Positions 28,043 to 37,937 of a DNA stretch of 64,000 nt are shown here, one piece after another. The notes beneath the pieces were generated by a model. The model ran no database searches. It was not told the DNA's origin and saw only the letters and a program-made list of their open reading frames with translations. Numbering within the stretch: the first letter of the stretch is position 1; every line of letters starts with the position of its first letter. The translations under genes and the position numbers were made by a program. Source of the DNA: DATBQN01 sp963799925. GTDB lineage: Bacteria > Acidobacteriota > Thermoanaerobaculia > Multivoradales > UBA5704. The stretch is from positions 124,001 to 188,000 of the forward strand of contig CAWCYZ010000004.1 in assembly GCA_963799925.1 (NCBI GenBank), in the 5' to 3' direction.

Positions 28043-29381
28043 ATGCCGCGTATCCACCCCAAGAAGGGCCCTATCGAGGCGCTGGTCGCCCAGCTCACGG
28101 AGGCGCAGCGGCGCATCCTGCGCCACGCCCTCGACTGTCCTTCCTGCCGGCCGGCGCTCCTCGCGGCGCTCGATCCCGACGCAGAGGAGGGCCCCGGCCT
28201 CGGCCGCGTCCTCCCCTGGCGTTTCACCGAGCGGAGCTACGGCGCCACGATCGACACCGTCCTGCGCCGGCTGGAGCCGCGGCTCTGCGTCGCCGAGCGC
28301 GAGCAGGCCGAGGCGCCGGCGCTCCTCGCCGAGCTGCTGAGCCACCCGCCCGAGCGCCGCGCCGAGCGGCTCGCAGGCGATGACCGCTTCCACTCGCTCG
28401 CCTTCGCCCAGCTCCTCTGCGAGCAGAGCCAGGAGCTGGGCTTCCAAGACGGCTACCAGTCCGCCGCGTTGGCCGAGCTGGCCCTGGCGGCGGTCGACCG
28501 GCTCGATCCGGATCTCTACGGCGCGCGCCTGGTCGAGGATGCCCGCGCCCACGGCTGGGTGCTCCTCGGCAACGCCCGCCGCATCGTCTCCGACCTGCGC
28601 GGCGCCGACGCGGCGCTCTCCCGCGCCGAGTCGCACCTGGCGCGCGGCACCGGCGCCCGCATGGAGCGCGCCTATCTCCTCGAGCGGAAAGCCTCGCTGC
28701 GCCGCGCCCAGGGCCTCTTCGCCGAGGCGGCGGTGCTGCTTGGACCGCACGATCTCGATCTACCAGCGCGCCGGCGAGCTCCACCAGGCGGGCTCGACGA
28801 TGGTCAACCTCGCCAACCTCACCTACCGCCGGACCGGCGATCCCGAGAAGGCGCTCGAGCAGCTCCGGCAGGCGGCGGAGCGGATCGACCCGCAGGCCGA
28901 CCCGCGCTTGAACCTCCAGGTCCGCCACAACCTGATCTGGTTCCTCGCCGAGACCGGGCGCTACCTCGAGGCGCAGGCGCTGCTGGCGAAGAGCGGCGAG
29001 CTCTACCGCCGCCACGGCGACCCCGCGCTCCGCGTGCGCCGGACCTGGACGGCCGGCAGCATCGCGCGCGGGATGGGCCGGCTCGAAGAGGCGGCGGATC
29101 TCTTCCGGCAGGCGCGGGAGGGGTTCATCGAGCTGAAAGTCGCCCTCGACGCGGCATTGGTGTCGCTCGACCTCGCCGGCGTCTGCGCCCGGCTCGGCCG
29201 CACCGCCGAGGTCAAGCGGCTCGCCGAGGAGATGGTCCCCATCTTCCGCTCGCGCGACATCCACCGCGAGACCCTCGCCGCCCTGATCGTCTTCCAGGAA
29301 GCCGCCGCCGCCGAGCAGGCGACCGTCGGGATGGTCGACGAGATCACCCGGTTCCTCCGCCGCCAGTCGCTGGAAAAATAG
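28043..29381 (+). CDS. tetratricopeptide-repeat protein (one frameshift)
   Basis: About 446 aa once frames are joined near 28740. The first 45 residues hold CPSC after an HALD helix, a possible zinc-binding or dimer patch. From about residue 120 the chain is helical repeats; TPR units are clear in the second half: TMVNLANLTYRRTGDPEKALEQ, RHNLIWFLAETGRYLEAQALL, AGSIARGMGRLEEAADLFRQA and LDLAGVCARLGRTAEVKRLAEE. No signal peptide. Such proteins are abundant in Acidobacteria-like genomes, often as regulators or scaffolds; partner unknown. It ends 33 nt before the convergent deacetylase gene. Confidence 0.82.
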
Positions 29382-29414
29382 ATCCGGCTGGGACGGACCC
29401 GCACGGGAGAGCCT

Positions 29415-31707
29415 TCAGCTCCCCGCCCGCCGCCGGCGCCGCGGCGGCCCGGCCGGGCAGAGGCGGAAGGCGGCCGCCTCGCGGGCGGCGCGCGCTTCCT
29501 CCTCGTAGGCCTCGCCGGTCACCCGCTCCTCGGCGCGCTCGGAGACCGGCAGGAGGAGGGGCGAGGGCTCCCATCGGTAGGGCAGCCCGGTCTCCCCGTC
29601 GATCACCCGTCCCTCCTCGACCGCCGCCGCGGCGGGCGCCAGGGCGAGCCCGGCGAGCGCCTCCTGCAGGCTCTGGAAGCGGCCCTCGGCCCGCGGCGAG
29701 AGGAAGCGCAGCCGGCGCCTGCCCTGCGCCGCGGTGTGATAGTGGGAGGGGACGAAGAGGACGCCGTCGAGGCGGAGCCGGTCGCAGGCGAGGACCATGA
29801 GCGCCACCATCTCCTGGAGGAGGCCGAGCCCGGGGTGCCGCTGGCCGGGGAGGCGGGGGCGCTCCGGGGTGAAGCGGGCGCGCGGGTTCTGCAGCAGGAG
29901 CCACTCGATGCGCAGGAGCTCCAGGCCCGGCGCCGCCGCCCGGTCGCGCCGCGCACGGAGCTCGACGAGCGGCGCCTCGACGCCGCGCGCGCGCAGGCGG
30001 AGCGTCTCGCCTCCCGGATTGTCGAGCTCGAGATCCACCTCGACGTGGGCGAAGCCGTGCGCCCGCACCCGCTCGAGGAGGCCGGAGCGCTCGAGGGCGA
30101 GCTCGATCCCCTGGCGCGAGTAGAAGCCGAGGAAGCGGCTGCGGGCGGGGATCCCGCCGGCCATGGCCAGATCCTCGGCGGTGAGGCCGAAGTCGTCGCC
30201 GCTCGCGGCGCGCTCGTCGCCGCTCAGCTCGCGCGGCGACAGCCGCGCCGCGATGCCGCGCAAGCGGTCGAGGGTGAGCTCGGCGGCCGGCGGCGGCTCG
30301 ATCGTCCGGCCGGCGAGCAGCCAGGCGAGGAAGCGGGCGGTGTAGGTCCAGGCGCGGCCGCCATAGCCGCCGGCGAGGACGACGGCGAGCGGCACCGGGC
30401 CGCCGCTCGCCCGGCCGGCGCCGCGCCTGTCCTCGCGCTGGCCCTCGCGCTGGCCGCGCGCTGGGGCCATCAAAAGCCGCGATCACCCGCTGGTCGCGCG
30501 CCAGCATGCCGGCCGGGGAGATCCGCCAGTTGCCGAGCGCGTCGTCGGCCGCCGGGTCGCAGCCGGCGAGGTAGATGGCGAGGCCGGGGCGCACGCGCCG
30601 GATGAGCTCGGCGAGGTGGGTGTCGACCGCCGCCAGGTAGGCCGCGTCCTCGACCTCGCCGCCCAGCTCGACGACGGTGGCGTTGGCGGCGACCGGCGCG
30701 GTCGTCAGGTTGTGGATCGAGAGCACGTGGACGGCGGGGTCGCCGGCGAGGATCGTCCGCGTGCCGTCGCCGTCGTGGAGGTCGAGATCGACGACGAGGA
30801 CCGGCGCCGCGAACCCGCGGCCGCGCGCCTCGGCGATCGCCGCCGCGACGTCGTTGACGGCGCAGAAGCGCTCGCCGCGGTCGCGGAAGGCATGGTGCAG
30901 CCCGCCTCCCAGGTTGACCGCGAGGGCGCCCTCCTCGAGCGCCAGGCGGACGGCGAGGATGGTGCCGCCCGCCATCGCCCGCTGGGCGGCGAGCACGCGG
31001 TCGGGGAGCGGGTCGGGAAGGTCGAGGCCGAGGATGGGGAGGAGCGCCCCGGGCTGCGCCAGCGCCTCGAGGTAGACCTCGTCGTGGACGCGGCGGAGCT
31101 GCCCGAAGGTGGCGGGCTCCGGGGCGTGGACGCGCCGCCGGTCGGCCAGCCCCTCGGCGAGGAGGAAGGTGAGGATGCGCTCGCCGCGCAGCGGGTCGAC
31201 GGCGCCCGGGACCTCGAGCTGGTAGGCGCGGCTGTAGATCAGGTCGACCCGCCGTCCCTCGAGCCAGCCGAGCCGGCCTATCCGGCTGCTCCGCGCGGCG
31301 CGGCGGAGCCGGGCGGCGATCCCGCGCCGGACGCGGGTCAGCGGTCCCGGCGGGGAGCCGGGGGGAACCGGCGTATCGGGCGCCTGCGGTCCGGGGCCCG
31401 CCGGGGAACCGCGCAGCCGCATCCAGGTCGCCCCCCAGCCGCCGGCCTCGAGCGGCGCGTCGCCGAACGCCTCCACCCGCGGATCGCGCGCCAGGAGGGT
31501 GCGCACCATCCGGCGCTGGGCGCCGGTCCCCTTGCCGTGGATGATGCGCAGGTGGAGCAGACCGGCCGCCGCGGCGGCGTCGAGATAGGAGAGGACGACG
31601 TCGTGCGCTTCGCGCGCCGGGAAGCTGTGGAGGTCGAGGACGTCGGTCGTCGGCAGCTCGACCGGCGAGCCGGGCTCGGGCTCGCGATCGTCGGGGTCGT
31701 CGCCCAT
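29415..31707 (-). CDS. Smr domain-histone deacetylase fusion with extra C-terminal domain (one frameshift)
   Basis: About 764 aa. Residues 20-100 are an Smr domain: VLDLHSFPAREAHDVVLSYL and LRIIHGKGTGAQRRMV, the DLH and HGKG motifs of this nuclease/DNA-RNA binding module. A linker leads to a class I/II-like HDAC domain (150-490): LGGGLHHAFRDRGERFCAVND, VVDLDLHDGDGTRTIL (zinc Asp and His), YLAGCDPAADDALGNWRIS (zinc Asp) and LAGGYGGRAW. After a frame change near 30470 a further 250 residues follow, with FYSRQGIELALERSGLLERV, FAHVEVDLELDN, LRIEWLLLQNPRARFT and VLFVPSHYHTAAQGRR; I do not recognise this domain. The arrangement suggests a lysine or small-amine deacetylase tied to nucleic acid. One protein rather than two, since only one shift separates the halves. 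Confidence 0.85.
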
Positions 31708-31741
31708 CCTCGCCCTGGGATGCCGCCCCTCGATCCGACCT

Positions 31742-34700
31742 CTAGCGGAACAGCTTGAGGAACACCAGATAGAGCGCGAAACCGTGGTCCGGCCCGGCCA
31801 CCGGGACGCCGAGGTCCAGGTTGACGACGGTCTGCCACGGCCCGATGAAGGTGCCCACCAGGCCGGTGCCGGCGAGGAGCGTGCGGTCGAGCCCGGTCTG
31901 GCGGTCGGTCGCCAGGGCGACGTCGCCGACGGCGTCGATGCGGAACGCCTCGCCGATCTCGAAGCCGTAGGTCAGGTGCGCGGCGGCGGCGGTCGTCGCC
32001 CGCACCTCGTTGCTCTGGTACCCGTGCACGCGGGTGTCGCCGAAGAAGCCGAACTGGTACTTGCTGAAGCGGTCGAGCCGCGAGCCCGAGTCGTAGTCGA
32101 TCTCGGCGCCGATCTTCTGGAACTTGGGCAGATACCAGCTCTTGCTGAGCGAGGCGTCCCAGCGGTAGAAGGTCTTGGCGTCGGGGGTGAAGTCCGCGCT
32201 CCCGGGCAGTCCCCAGGCGTCCCACCGCGAGCGCGTGTTGTAGCTGCCGTCGGCGCTGAACCGGTAGCCGCCGCGGGCGAACTGCGTCCCCAGCTCGAAG
32301 GAGTGGAGGAAGTTGTCGCTCGGCAGCCGGAAATCGCGCGCCGTGTCCGGCGTGCGGTAGAACCGGTTGTAGAGCAGGCCGTAGTTGAGGTCGACCTTCC
32401 AGAAGTTGCCGAGCGGCCGGCCGAGGTGGAGGCCGAAGTTCTCCGGCAGGACCTTGATGTCCTGGTCAGTGACCTCGCGGCCCGCCCGGTAGAGGGTGTC
32501 GGTCAGCGGCACGGCGAGGGCGAAGAGGCTGCCGCTGCCGTCGAGCTTGCTGCCGAAGAGGTGGGGCTGGGCGACGCTCGCGTTGCCCAGGGCGCCGGCG
32601 AAGAAGACGTTCACCTGCTTGCCGGTCCCCTGGTAATCGAGGTTGAAGTAGTTGACGCCGGCGAGCGGCAGCGGGTAGTCCGCGGCCTTGTCGTAGTAGA
32701 CGCCGGCCACCGCGAAGAGCTTCGCCTTCGAGAAGCCCTCCTTGACCACCCGCTCGCCGCTCTTGTCCTTGACCAGGTAACGCAGGCCCTTGTCGGTGTC
32801 CCGCACCATGGTGACGTCGGAGGCGTCGACGGCGCGCCGCGCCGCCGCGAAGCCGGGGTCGTTGATCGCCAGCTGCGACAGCTCGGTCTCGCGCTCGACG
32901 ACCGTGCTGCTGCCGACGATCGAGAGGATCTGCTGGCCGGTCAGATGGAGCGGCAGGACGAAGCCCTCCGGCGCCTGGCCGGCCGCCGGCCAGGCGCCGG
33001 GCTTGCCCGAGGGGTCGACGGGCGAGTAGGTCCAGGTCTCCTCGTTCGAGAGGATCTCGCCGCCGAGGCCGAGCTGGACGGCGCGGCTCTTCAGGCGAGA
33101 GTAGATCCGGCGGTCGATCCACACCGTCCCCTGGTAGAGCCGCTCGCTGACCAGGCCGGCGGTGGCGGGGGCGAAGTCGACCACCCAGGCGTCGCGCCCG
33201 CCGACCGTCTCGGTGCCGCGCAGGCGGTAGCGGTACTCCTTGGTGAAGTGGATCTGCAGCGGCAGGGCCGCCGCCTTCTCCGGCTGCACCAGCGGGATCT
33301 CGGGGATGGACTTGCCCTTCCAGCGCACGCCGTTGAGGTAGAAAGTCTTCCAGGCCCAGTCGGTCCCCTCGCCGCGGCGGAAGAAGAACGGCCCCTCGAG
33401 CGCCGCGTCGAAGGTCTGGTTGGTGCCGCTGAACTGGAACCGCAGATGGGTGGTGTTGACGGCGCGGTAGTGGTCGAGCCGGCGCTCCTGGGCGTCCTCG
33501 AACGCCTGCAGCCGGCGCAGGATCTCCTCGACCGGGACGTCGCGCGCCGAGGAGACCGTGAGCTTCTCGGCGACCCCCTGGCCGCGCTCGGCGGCGGTCG
33601 GCCGCTCGAGCCCGACGACGGCGACGCGGCCGGGGGCGGCGAGCCGCAGGTCGAGCCCGGCGGCCGTCGTCTGGCCGGCGGGCGGCTCGACCCGTCCGTG
33701 CCCGAGCGGGAAGCGCACCGGCCGGCGGAGCGAGCCGTCGGTGAAGTGGAGCGTCAGGCTGCCGTTCTCCGCCCCCGCCGGCGCGACGGCGATGACGCGC
33801 AGAGCCAGGTCCTTGCCGCGGACGAAGCTCCAGGCGGCCGCGGCGCCGGTGGGCGTCGAGTACGGGTCGTAGGAGACGTCGCCGGCGAACTCGCGGGCGA
33901 GGAGGGCGAAGGGGGCGAGCATGGCCGGTGTCAACGGCGCCGGCTGGGCGGTGGCGGGGGCGCGGAAGAGGGTCAGGTCGACGCCGGCGACGGCCCAGCG
34001 GGCGGCCTCGGCGAGCACCTGCGCCGGCTCGTCGGGCAGCGCCAGGGCGTCGAGCGCCACCGGCCGGCCGGGGTCGGCCTTGGCGGCGGCGGCGAGCGCC
34101 GCGGCGATCCCCTGCGGCGTGGCGTCGGCGGCGGGCGCCAGGGTCAGGATGTCGACGTAGGCGCCGACCTCCTGGGCGTAGAGGCCGGCGACCGCCGCGG
34201 CGGTCGCCGGCAGCGCCGCGGTCGCCACCTTGCCGTCGGGCCGGGCGCCGGTCAAGGCGACCGCCGCGCGCTTGAGGAGGAACCCGTACTCGGCGGCGCT
34301 CTCGGCGTCCGCCTCCCGCCCCTCCGGCCGCCACACCACCTGGAGCACCGTGCCGGAAGGCGCCGCGCGCGCCACCGCGGCGGCGGTCTCGAGCTCGCCC
34401 TGGAGGCGGGCGGCATGGGCGGCGAGCGGCGGTGGGGTGCGAAAGACGAGGGCGAGCCAGGGGGTGCCGCCGGCTTGGGCGACGCGCGCCGCGGCCTCGC
34501 CGGTCGTCGGCAGCGAGGGCGGCGGTGTAGCGGCGGTCCGGCCGCGTCGGGCGGCGCCGGAGCGCTCGCCGCGGCAACGGGAGCGGGGACGGTCGGCGCC
34601 GGATTGGCCGCGCTCGGCGCCGCACCGGCATCCGCCGGCGGCGGGGCGAGCAGCACCTCCCAGGCGGTGAAGAGCGGGCTTCCCGGCTTCAGGCCGGACT

Positions 34701-34848
34701 GGGCGCCGAGCGCCTCGACGAGCCCTTCCGGCGCCTCGACCACCACGCCCGCGCACGGCCTGCAGGGCAGGCCGGCGGCAGCTGCGGGCGCGATGTGCAC
34801 GCCTAGCGCCAAGGCGAGGACAAGGGCGGCGGAGGCCGGCGTTCGCAT
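31742..34848 (-). CDS. large outer-membrane protein with C-terminal beta-barrel (one frameshift)
   Basis: About 1035 aa. Signal peptide at 1-25 (ALVLALALGVHIAPAAAA) followed by CRPC, a proline-alanine linker around the frame change near 34530, and a region that reads like a sugar-hydrolase-type or TIM-barrel fragment (TPWLALVFRTPP, YVDILTLAP). Middle: a lipoprotein-carrier-like section with FQFSGTNQTFDAALEG, YRLRGTETVGGRDAWVVDFAP and LYQGTVWIDRRIYSRLKS. The last 350 residues alternate in beta-strand style (YFNLDYQGTGKQVNVFFAG, HSFELGTQFARGGYRFSADG, LSKSWYLPKFQKIGAEIDYD) and the end FALYLVFLKLFR fits a barrel strand. Likely assembles in the outer membrane; function unknown. Intact apart from one shift. 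Confidence 0.7.
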
Positions 34849-34926
34849 AAGGGGCGGTAGCTTATAGCAGGAGGTGCGAGCTCGACCGGCCGTCGTCGAC
34901 CCCTACTCCGCCGAGACGCGGGGGTC

Positions 34927-34932
34927 TACAAT
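34927..34932 (+). promoter_or_regulatory. -10 box for the DUF4388 gene
   Basis: TACAAT ends 13 nt before ATG 34946; no clear ribosome site. Confidence 0.4.
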
Positions 34933-34945
34933 GGGGTTACAAGCC

Positions 34946-36058
34946 ATGGAATTTTCGGGCAGACTCGCCGCCTTTCCGCCGGGCGACCTTCTCCAGTGGG
35001 CGAAGAACGACCGGCGGACGGGCGCCCTGGTGGTACGCCGGAGCGACCGCGAGAAGCGCGTCTACTTCAGCTCCGGCGAGATCGTCGGCTGCCTGTCGAC
35101 CGACCCCGCCGAGTTCTACGGCCAGCACCTGCTGCTCAACGGCTATCTCTCCGAGGACCAGCTCTTCCAGGCGCTCCATCACTGCACGTCTACGGGGCGC
35201 CGCCTGGGAGCGTCGCTCTCCGAGCTGGGTTTCCTCAGCGGCGAGCGGATCCAGCAGACGCTCCGCGAGCAGATCGAGGACTCGGTCTGCGACCTCTTCC
35301 TCTGGCAGCGCGGGGTCTTCTACTTCCAGTCCGAGATGCCGCCCGAGGAGGAGATCCTCCCCGAGCCGATTCACACCATGGGTCTCGCGATGGAGGGCTC
35401 GCGCTGGCTGGACGAGTATGCCCGGATCCGCCGCATCTTCGTCCACGACAACGTCGTCCTCTCGAACGACAGGCCGCCGTCGGCGGCGGACGCCACGCCG
35501 CTCCAGCAGCGGATCTTGAAGGAGGTCGACGGCCGCTCGACCCTCTCCGAGCTCTACAAGACGATCCGCGGCTCCTACTTTCGCTTCCTCGAGGCGGGCT
35601 ACCAGCTCTGCGTCGCCTCGCGGCTCGACATCGAGCAGGTGGGCGAGGACCATACGACCTCGACCCACGAGATGTCGGTCTACGACCTGCTGATGGAGCA
35701 GGCGACCGAGGAGCAGGTGCTGGTGGCGCGCCGGCACATGGCGATCCCGCTCGACCTCCTCGAGCGCTGCTACCCGGTCTGGGTGGCCGAGCCGACGACC
35801 GACGAGCAGCAGCGGATGCCGGCGCGGGCGCGCGACTTCTACGCCCGCTTCGACGGCAGGACCTCGCTCGCCGAGGCCTTCTCGGGGGACGCCCGCCTGC
35901 GCGGCCGCGAGATGGACCTCCTCCTCCTGCAGCTCCAGAAGGGGAGCCTCGCCCTCCTCCCCGCGACCCTCGACAAGCTCGAGCAGGACGCCGACACCCG
36001 CGCCGAGCCCCCCTTCAAGCGCTGGTGGAAGCGGGTGTTCGCGGCGCGGGTGGGTTAG
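34946..36058 (+). CDS. DUF4388 protein with GspE/MshE-like N-terminal module
   Basis: 370 aa. ATG 34946 gives the normal DUF4388 beginning MEFSGRLAAFPPGDLLQWAK, followed by TGALVVRRSDREKRVYFSSGEIVGC, the family core. A MshEN-like helical unit comes next: LLLNGYLSEDQLFQALHHC and LGFLSGERIQQTLREQIED. The rest is helical with repeated short blocks (LQQRILKEVDGRSTLSELY; RARDFYARFDGRTSLAEAF). Such proteins are found in motility, type IV pilus and two-component contexts and may bind cyclic di-nucleotides through the MshE-like unit, which is inference. Its last 4 nt overlap the convergent coiled-coil gene. Confidence 0.82.
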   Translation: MEFSGRLAAFPPGDLLQWAKNDRRTGALVVRRSDREKRVYFSSGEIVGCLSTDPAEFYGQHLLLNGYLSEDQLFQALHHCTSTGRRLGASLSELGFLSGERIQQTLREQIEDSVCDLFLWQRGVFYFQSEMPPEEEILPEPIHTMGLAMEGSRWLDEYARIRRIFVHDNVVLSNDRPPSAADATPLQQRILKEVDGRSTLSELYKTIRGSYFRFLEAGYQLCVASRLDIEQVGEDHTTSTHEMSVYDLLMEQATEEQVLVARRHMAIPLDLLERCYPVWVAEPTTDEQQRMPARARDFYARFDGRTSLAEAFSGDARLRGREMDLLLLQLQKGSLALLPATLDKLEQDADTRAEPPFKRWWKRVFAARVG

Positions 36059-36570
36059 GCGAGCCCGGCGGCCGGACCGCCGGGAGCCGGGGGTTGCTCG
36101 CGGGTGTAGAGCGCCTCGTGGTAGGGGCGGCCCTTGCGCAGCCTGTGGAGGCGGCCTGAATCGGCCATCCGCTTGAGGACGATCGCCACCTGCTCCTCGT
36201 CGGCCGGCCGGCGCAGGTGCGCCGCGTAGCGGCGGTTGACCTCGGCCGTCACCGTCCGCGCCCCGAAGCGGGCGCTCCCCGCCTTGTCCTCGAGCACCCG
36301 GGAGACCATGCGCGTCAGCTTCGGCCGGGAGCGCGAGCCCAGGTCCTCCCCGGCCGGCTCGGCGGCCACCGCCTGGGCCGCGATCTCCTCGGCCGTCGCC
36401 GCCGCCGTCCGCAGGCTCTCGTAGCACTGGGAGATCCGCTCCAGCTCGGCGGCATGGACGCTGCGCCGCTCCCGGAAGAGCGCCTCCTGCTCGGCGCAGA
36501 GGCCCTCCTGCCGCCGGTGGAAGGCGACCTTGGCCTCGAGGTCGGCCAGGAGATCGGCGAGAGACGACAT
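36055..36570 (-). CDS. coiled-coil protein with C-terminal winged-helix-like part
   Basis: 171 aa. Residues 1-70 are a heptad-rich helix (MSSLADLLADLEAKVAFHRR, ALFRERRSVHAAELERI). The C-terminal half, about 90-160, reads like a small winged helix: ARTVTAEVNRRYAAHLRRPADEEQVAIVLKRMADSGRLHRLRKGR, with RPYHEALY as a wing. No signal. A DNA-binding or scaffold role is plausible but not shown. A promoter candidate lies upstream at 36599-36632. Confidence 0.7.
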   Translation of the reverse strand: MSSLADLLADLEAKVAFHRRQEGLCAEQEALFRERRSVHAAELERISQCYESLRTAAATAEEIAAQAVAAEPAGEDLGSRSRPKLTRMVSRVLEDKAGSARFGARTVTAEVNRRYAAHLRRPADEEQVAIVLKRMADSGRLHRLRKGRPYHEALYTREQPPAPGGPAAGLA

Positions 36571-36598
36571 AGGATCTAGGGAAGCCTCATCTCCCGAC

Positions 36599-36632
36599 AG
36601 AATAGCATGAAAGGGCCGGGAATCTGTGTCAA
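36599..36632 (-). promoter_or_regulatory. possible promoter for the coiled-coil gene
   Basis: On the minus strand a perfect TTGACA (36632-36627) is followed 22 nt later by TATTCT (36604-36599), or 17 nt later by the weaker CATGCT. The spacing leaves the -10 uncertain. Confidence 0.35.
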
Positions 36633-36674
36633 TTCACAATAAATTGGGATTGACTTCCTGCCCGCCTACCAAAT

Positions 36675-36818
36675 TTAGTCGTGAGTAGGGCTCGCCAAGG
36701 CCCGGATAACGTTCTCCCCGCGGGGCGTAGCCTCGCCTGTCAGGAATGCGACCAACTTTGGAGCAAGGTCGGGAAATTTACCGACTGAGTACTCCATGCT
36801 CCCGACGGATGCGTGCAT
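36675..36818 (-). CDS. orphan short reading frame in lower-GC DNA (uncertain)
   Basis: 47 residues, MHASVGSMEYSV then KFPDLAPKLVAFLTGEA and ending RALASPTHD. It uses AT-rich codons unlike the neighbours and ends in TAA. No ribosome site and no family recognised; it may be the tail of a transferred gene. The rest of 36571-37049 holds only the promoter candidates described at 36599 and 37023, and no other gene. Confidence 0.25.
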   Translation of the reverse strand: MHASVGSMEYSVGKFPDLAPKLVAFLTGEATPRGENVIRALASPTHD

Positions 36819-37022
36819 CCCAGCGCTCCGGGAGCACGAGATCCCGCCTTTTCTGGCCTTCCCGAGGACCGGCGTAGGTTGCCGTGCGATAGGCGAGCGC
36901 CAGCTCCAGACAAAACAAGGCGAATCAGGCAGGTAGTAGGCCATGCATGGAAGGAGCTGGCGCAGCCTCCTGACGACCTTGCGCCGCCGAGCGCCGGCCC
37001 AGCCGGCGAGCGCGGGCTTCGC

Positions 37023-37028
37023 TACAAT
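37023..37028 (+). promoter_or_regulatory. -10 box for the metallo-beta-lactamase gene
   Basis: TACAAT lies 22 nt before the GTG start at 37050; GGAGGA at 37037-37042 sits between, spaced 7 nt from the start. Confidence 0.5.
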
Positions 37029-37049
37029 GCCGGCACGGAGGAATTCATC

Positions 37050-37937
37050 GTGCACCGCTCGCCGCGCCGTCTTCTGCCGGGCGCTCTCGCGCTCCTCGTC
37101 CTCGCTCCCGCGCTCGCCCGCGGCCAGGCCGATCCGGCCGCGCGGCCGGGGAACCGGCCGGTGGCGCCGTTCCGGATCCTCGGCAACATCTACTACGTCG
37201 GGGCGAGCGACATCACGTCGTTCCTCGTCGCGACGCCTCGCGGTCTGATCCTCCTCGACGGCGGCTTCGTCGAGACGGCGCCGCAGATCGAGGCGAACGT
37301 CGAGCGGCTCGGCTTCAGGCTCGCCGACATCAAGGTGCTCTTGAACAGCCACGCGCACATGGACCACGCGGGCGGCTTCGCCGAGCTCAAGCGGCGCAGC
37401 GGCGCCGCGCTCGCCGCGAGCGCGGCGGACGCCGTGCTCCTCGCCCGCGGCGGGCACGGCGACTTCCGCTTCGGCGACACGCTGACCTTCCCGCCGGTCG
37501 TCGCGGACCGCATCCTCAAGGATGGCGACACGGTAACTCTCGGCGGGACGGTGATGACGGCGCACCTGACCCCCGGCCACACCCCCGGCAACACCACCTG
37601 GACCACGACGGTCGAGGAGAAGGGGAAGACCTACCGCGTCGCCTTCATGGGCTCGGCCACGATCAACCCCGGCGTCGTCCTCCTCGGCAACCCCGCGTAT
37701 CCCGGGATCGCCGGCGACTACGCCAGGTCGTTCGCGGTGCTGAGATCCCTCCCCTGCGACGTCTTCCTCGCTCCCCACGGCTCGTTCTTCCACCTCGCGG
37801 AGAAGGCGCGCCGGCTGGCGGCGGGCGAGACCCCGAACCCGTTCGTCGACCCCGCCGGCTGCCGGGCGTACGTGGCGCAGATGGAGACGGCCTACGACGA
37901 GCAGCTCAGGAAGGAAAAGAAGGCGGCGCTGCCGTGA
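37050..37937 (+). CDS. subclass B3-type metallo-beta-lactamase family protein
   Basis: 295 aa, secreted (signal peptide PRRLLPGALALLVLAPALARG). GTG start fixed by GGAGGA. Metallo-beta-lactamase zinc ligands: HAHMDH at 101-106 (two zinc-1 His, then Asp and His for zinc 2), TPGHTPGN (third zinc-1 His) and APHGSFF (zinc-2 His), the order and spacing of subclass B3. No cysteine in the B1/B2 ligand position. It could hydrolyse beta-lactams in the periplasm; many environmental B3 relatives are not resistance determinants, so activity is inferred. The TMEM175-type gene overlaps its stop codon by 4 nt. Confidence 0.88.
   Translation: MHRSPRRLLPGALALLVLAPALARGQADPAARPGNRPVAPFRILGNIYYVGASDITSFLVATPRGLILLDGGFVETAPQIEANVERLGFRLADIKVLLNSHAHMDHAGGFAELKRRSGAALAASAADAVLLARGGHGDFRFGDTLTFPPVVADRILKDGDTVTLGGTVMTAHLTPGHTPGNTTWTTTVEEKGKTYRVAFMGSATINPGVVLLGNPAYPGIAGDYARSFAVLRSLPCDVFLAPHGSFFHLAEKARRLAAGETPNPFVDPAGCRAYVAQMETAYDEQLRKEKKAALP

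Noticed and set aside
36813..37049. Longer start for the metallo-beta-lactamase
   Set aside because: The added residues are not protein-like and the GTG at 37050 has the ribosome site and signal peptide.
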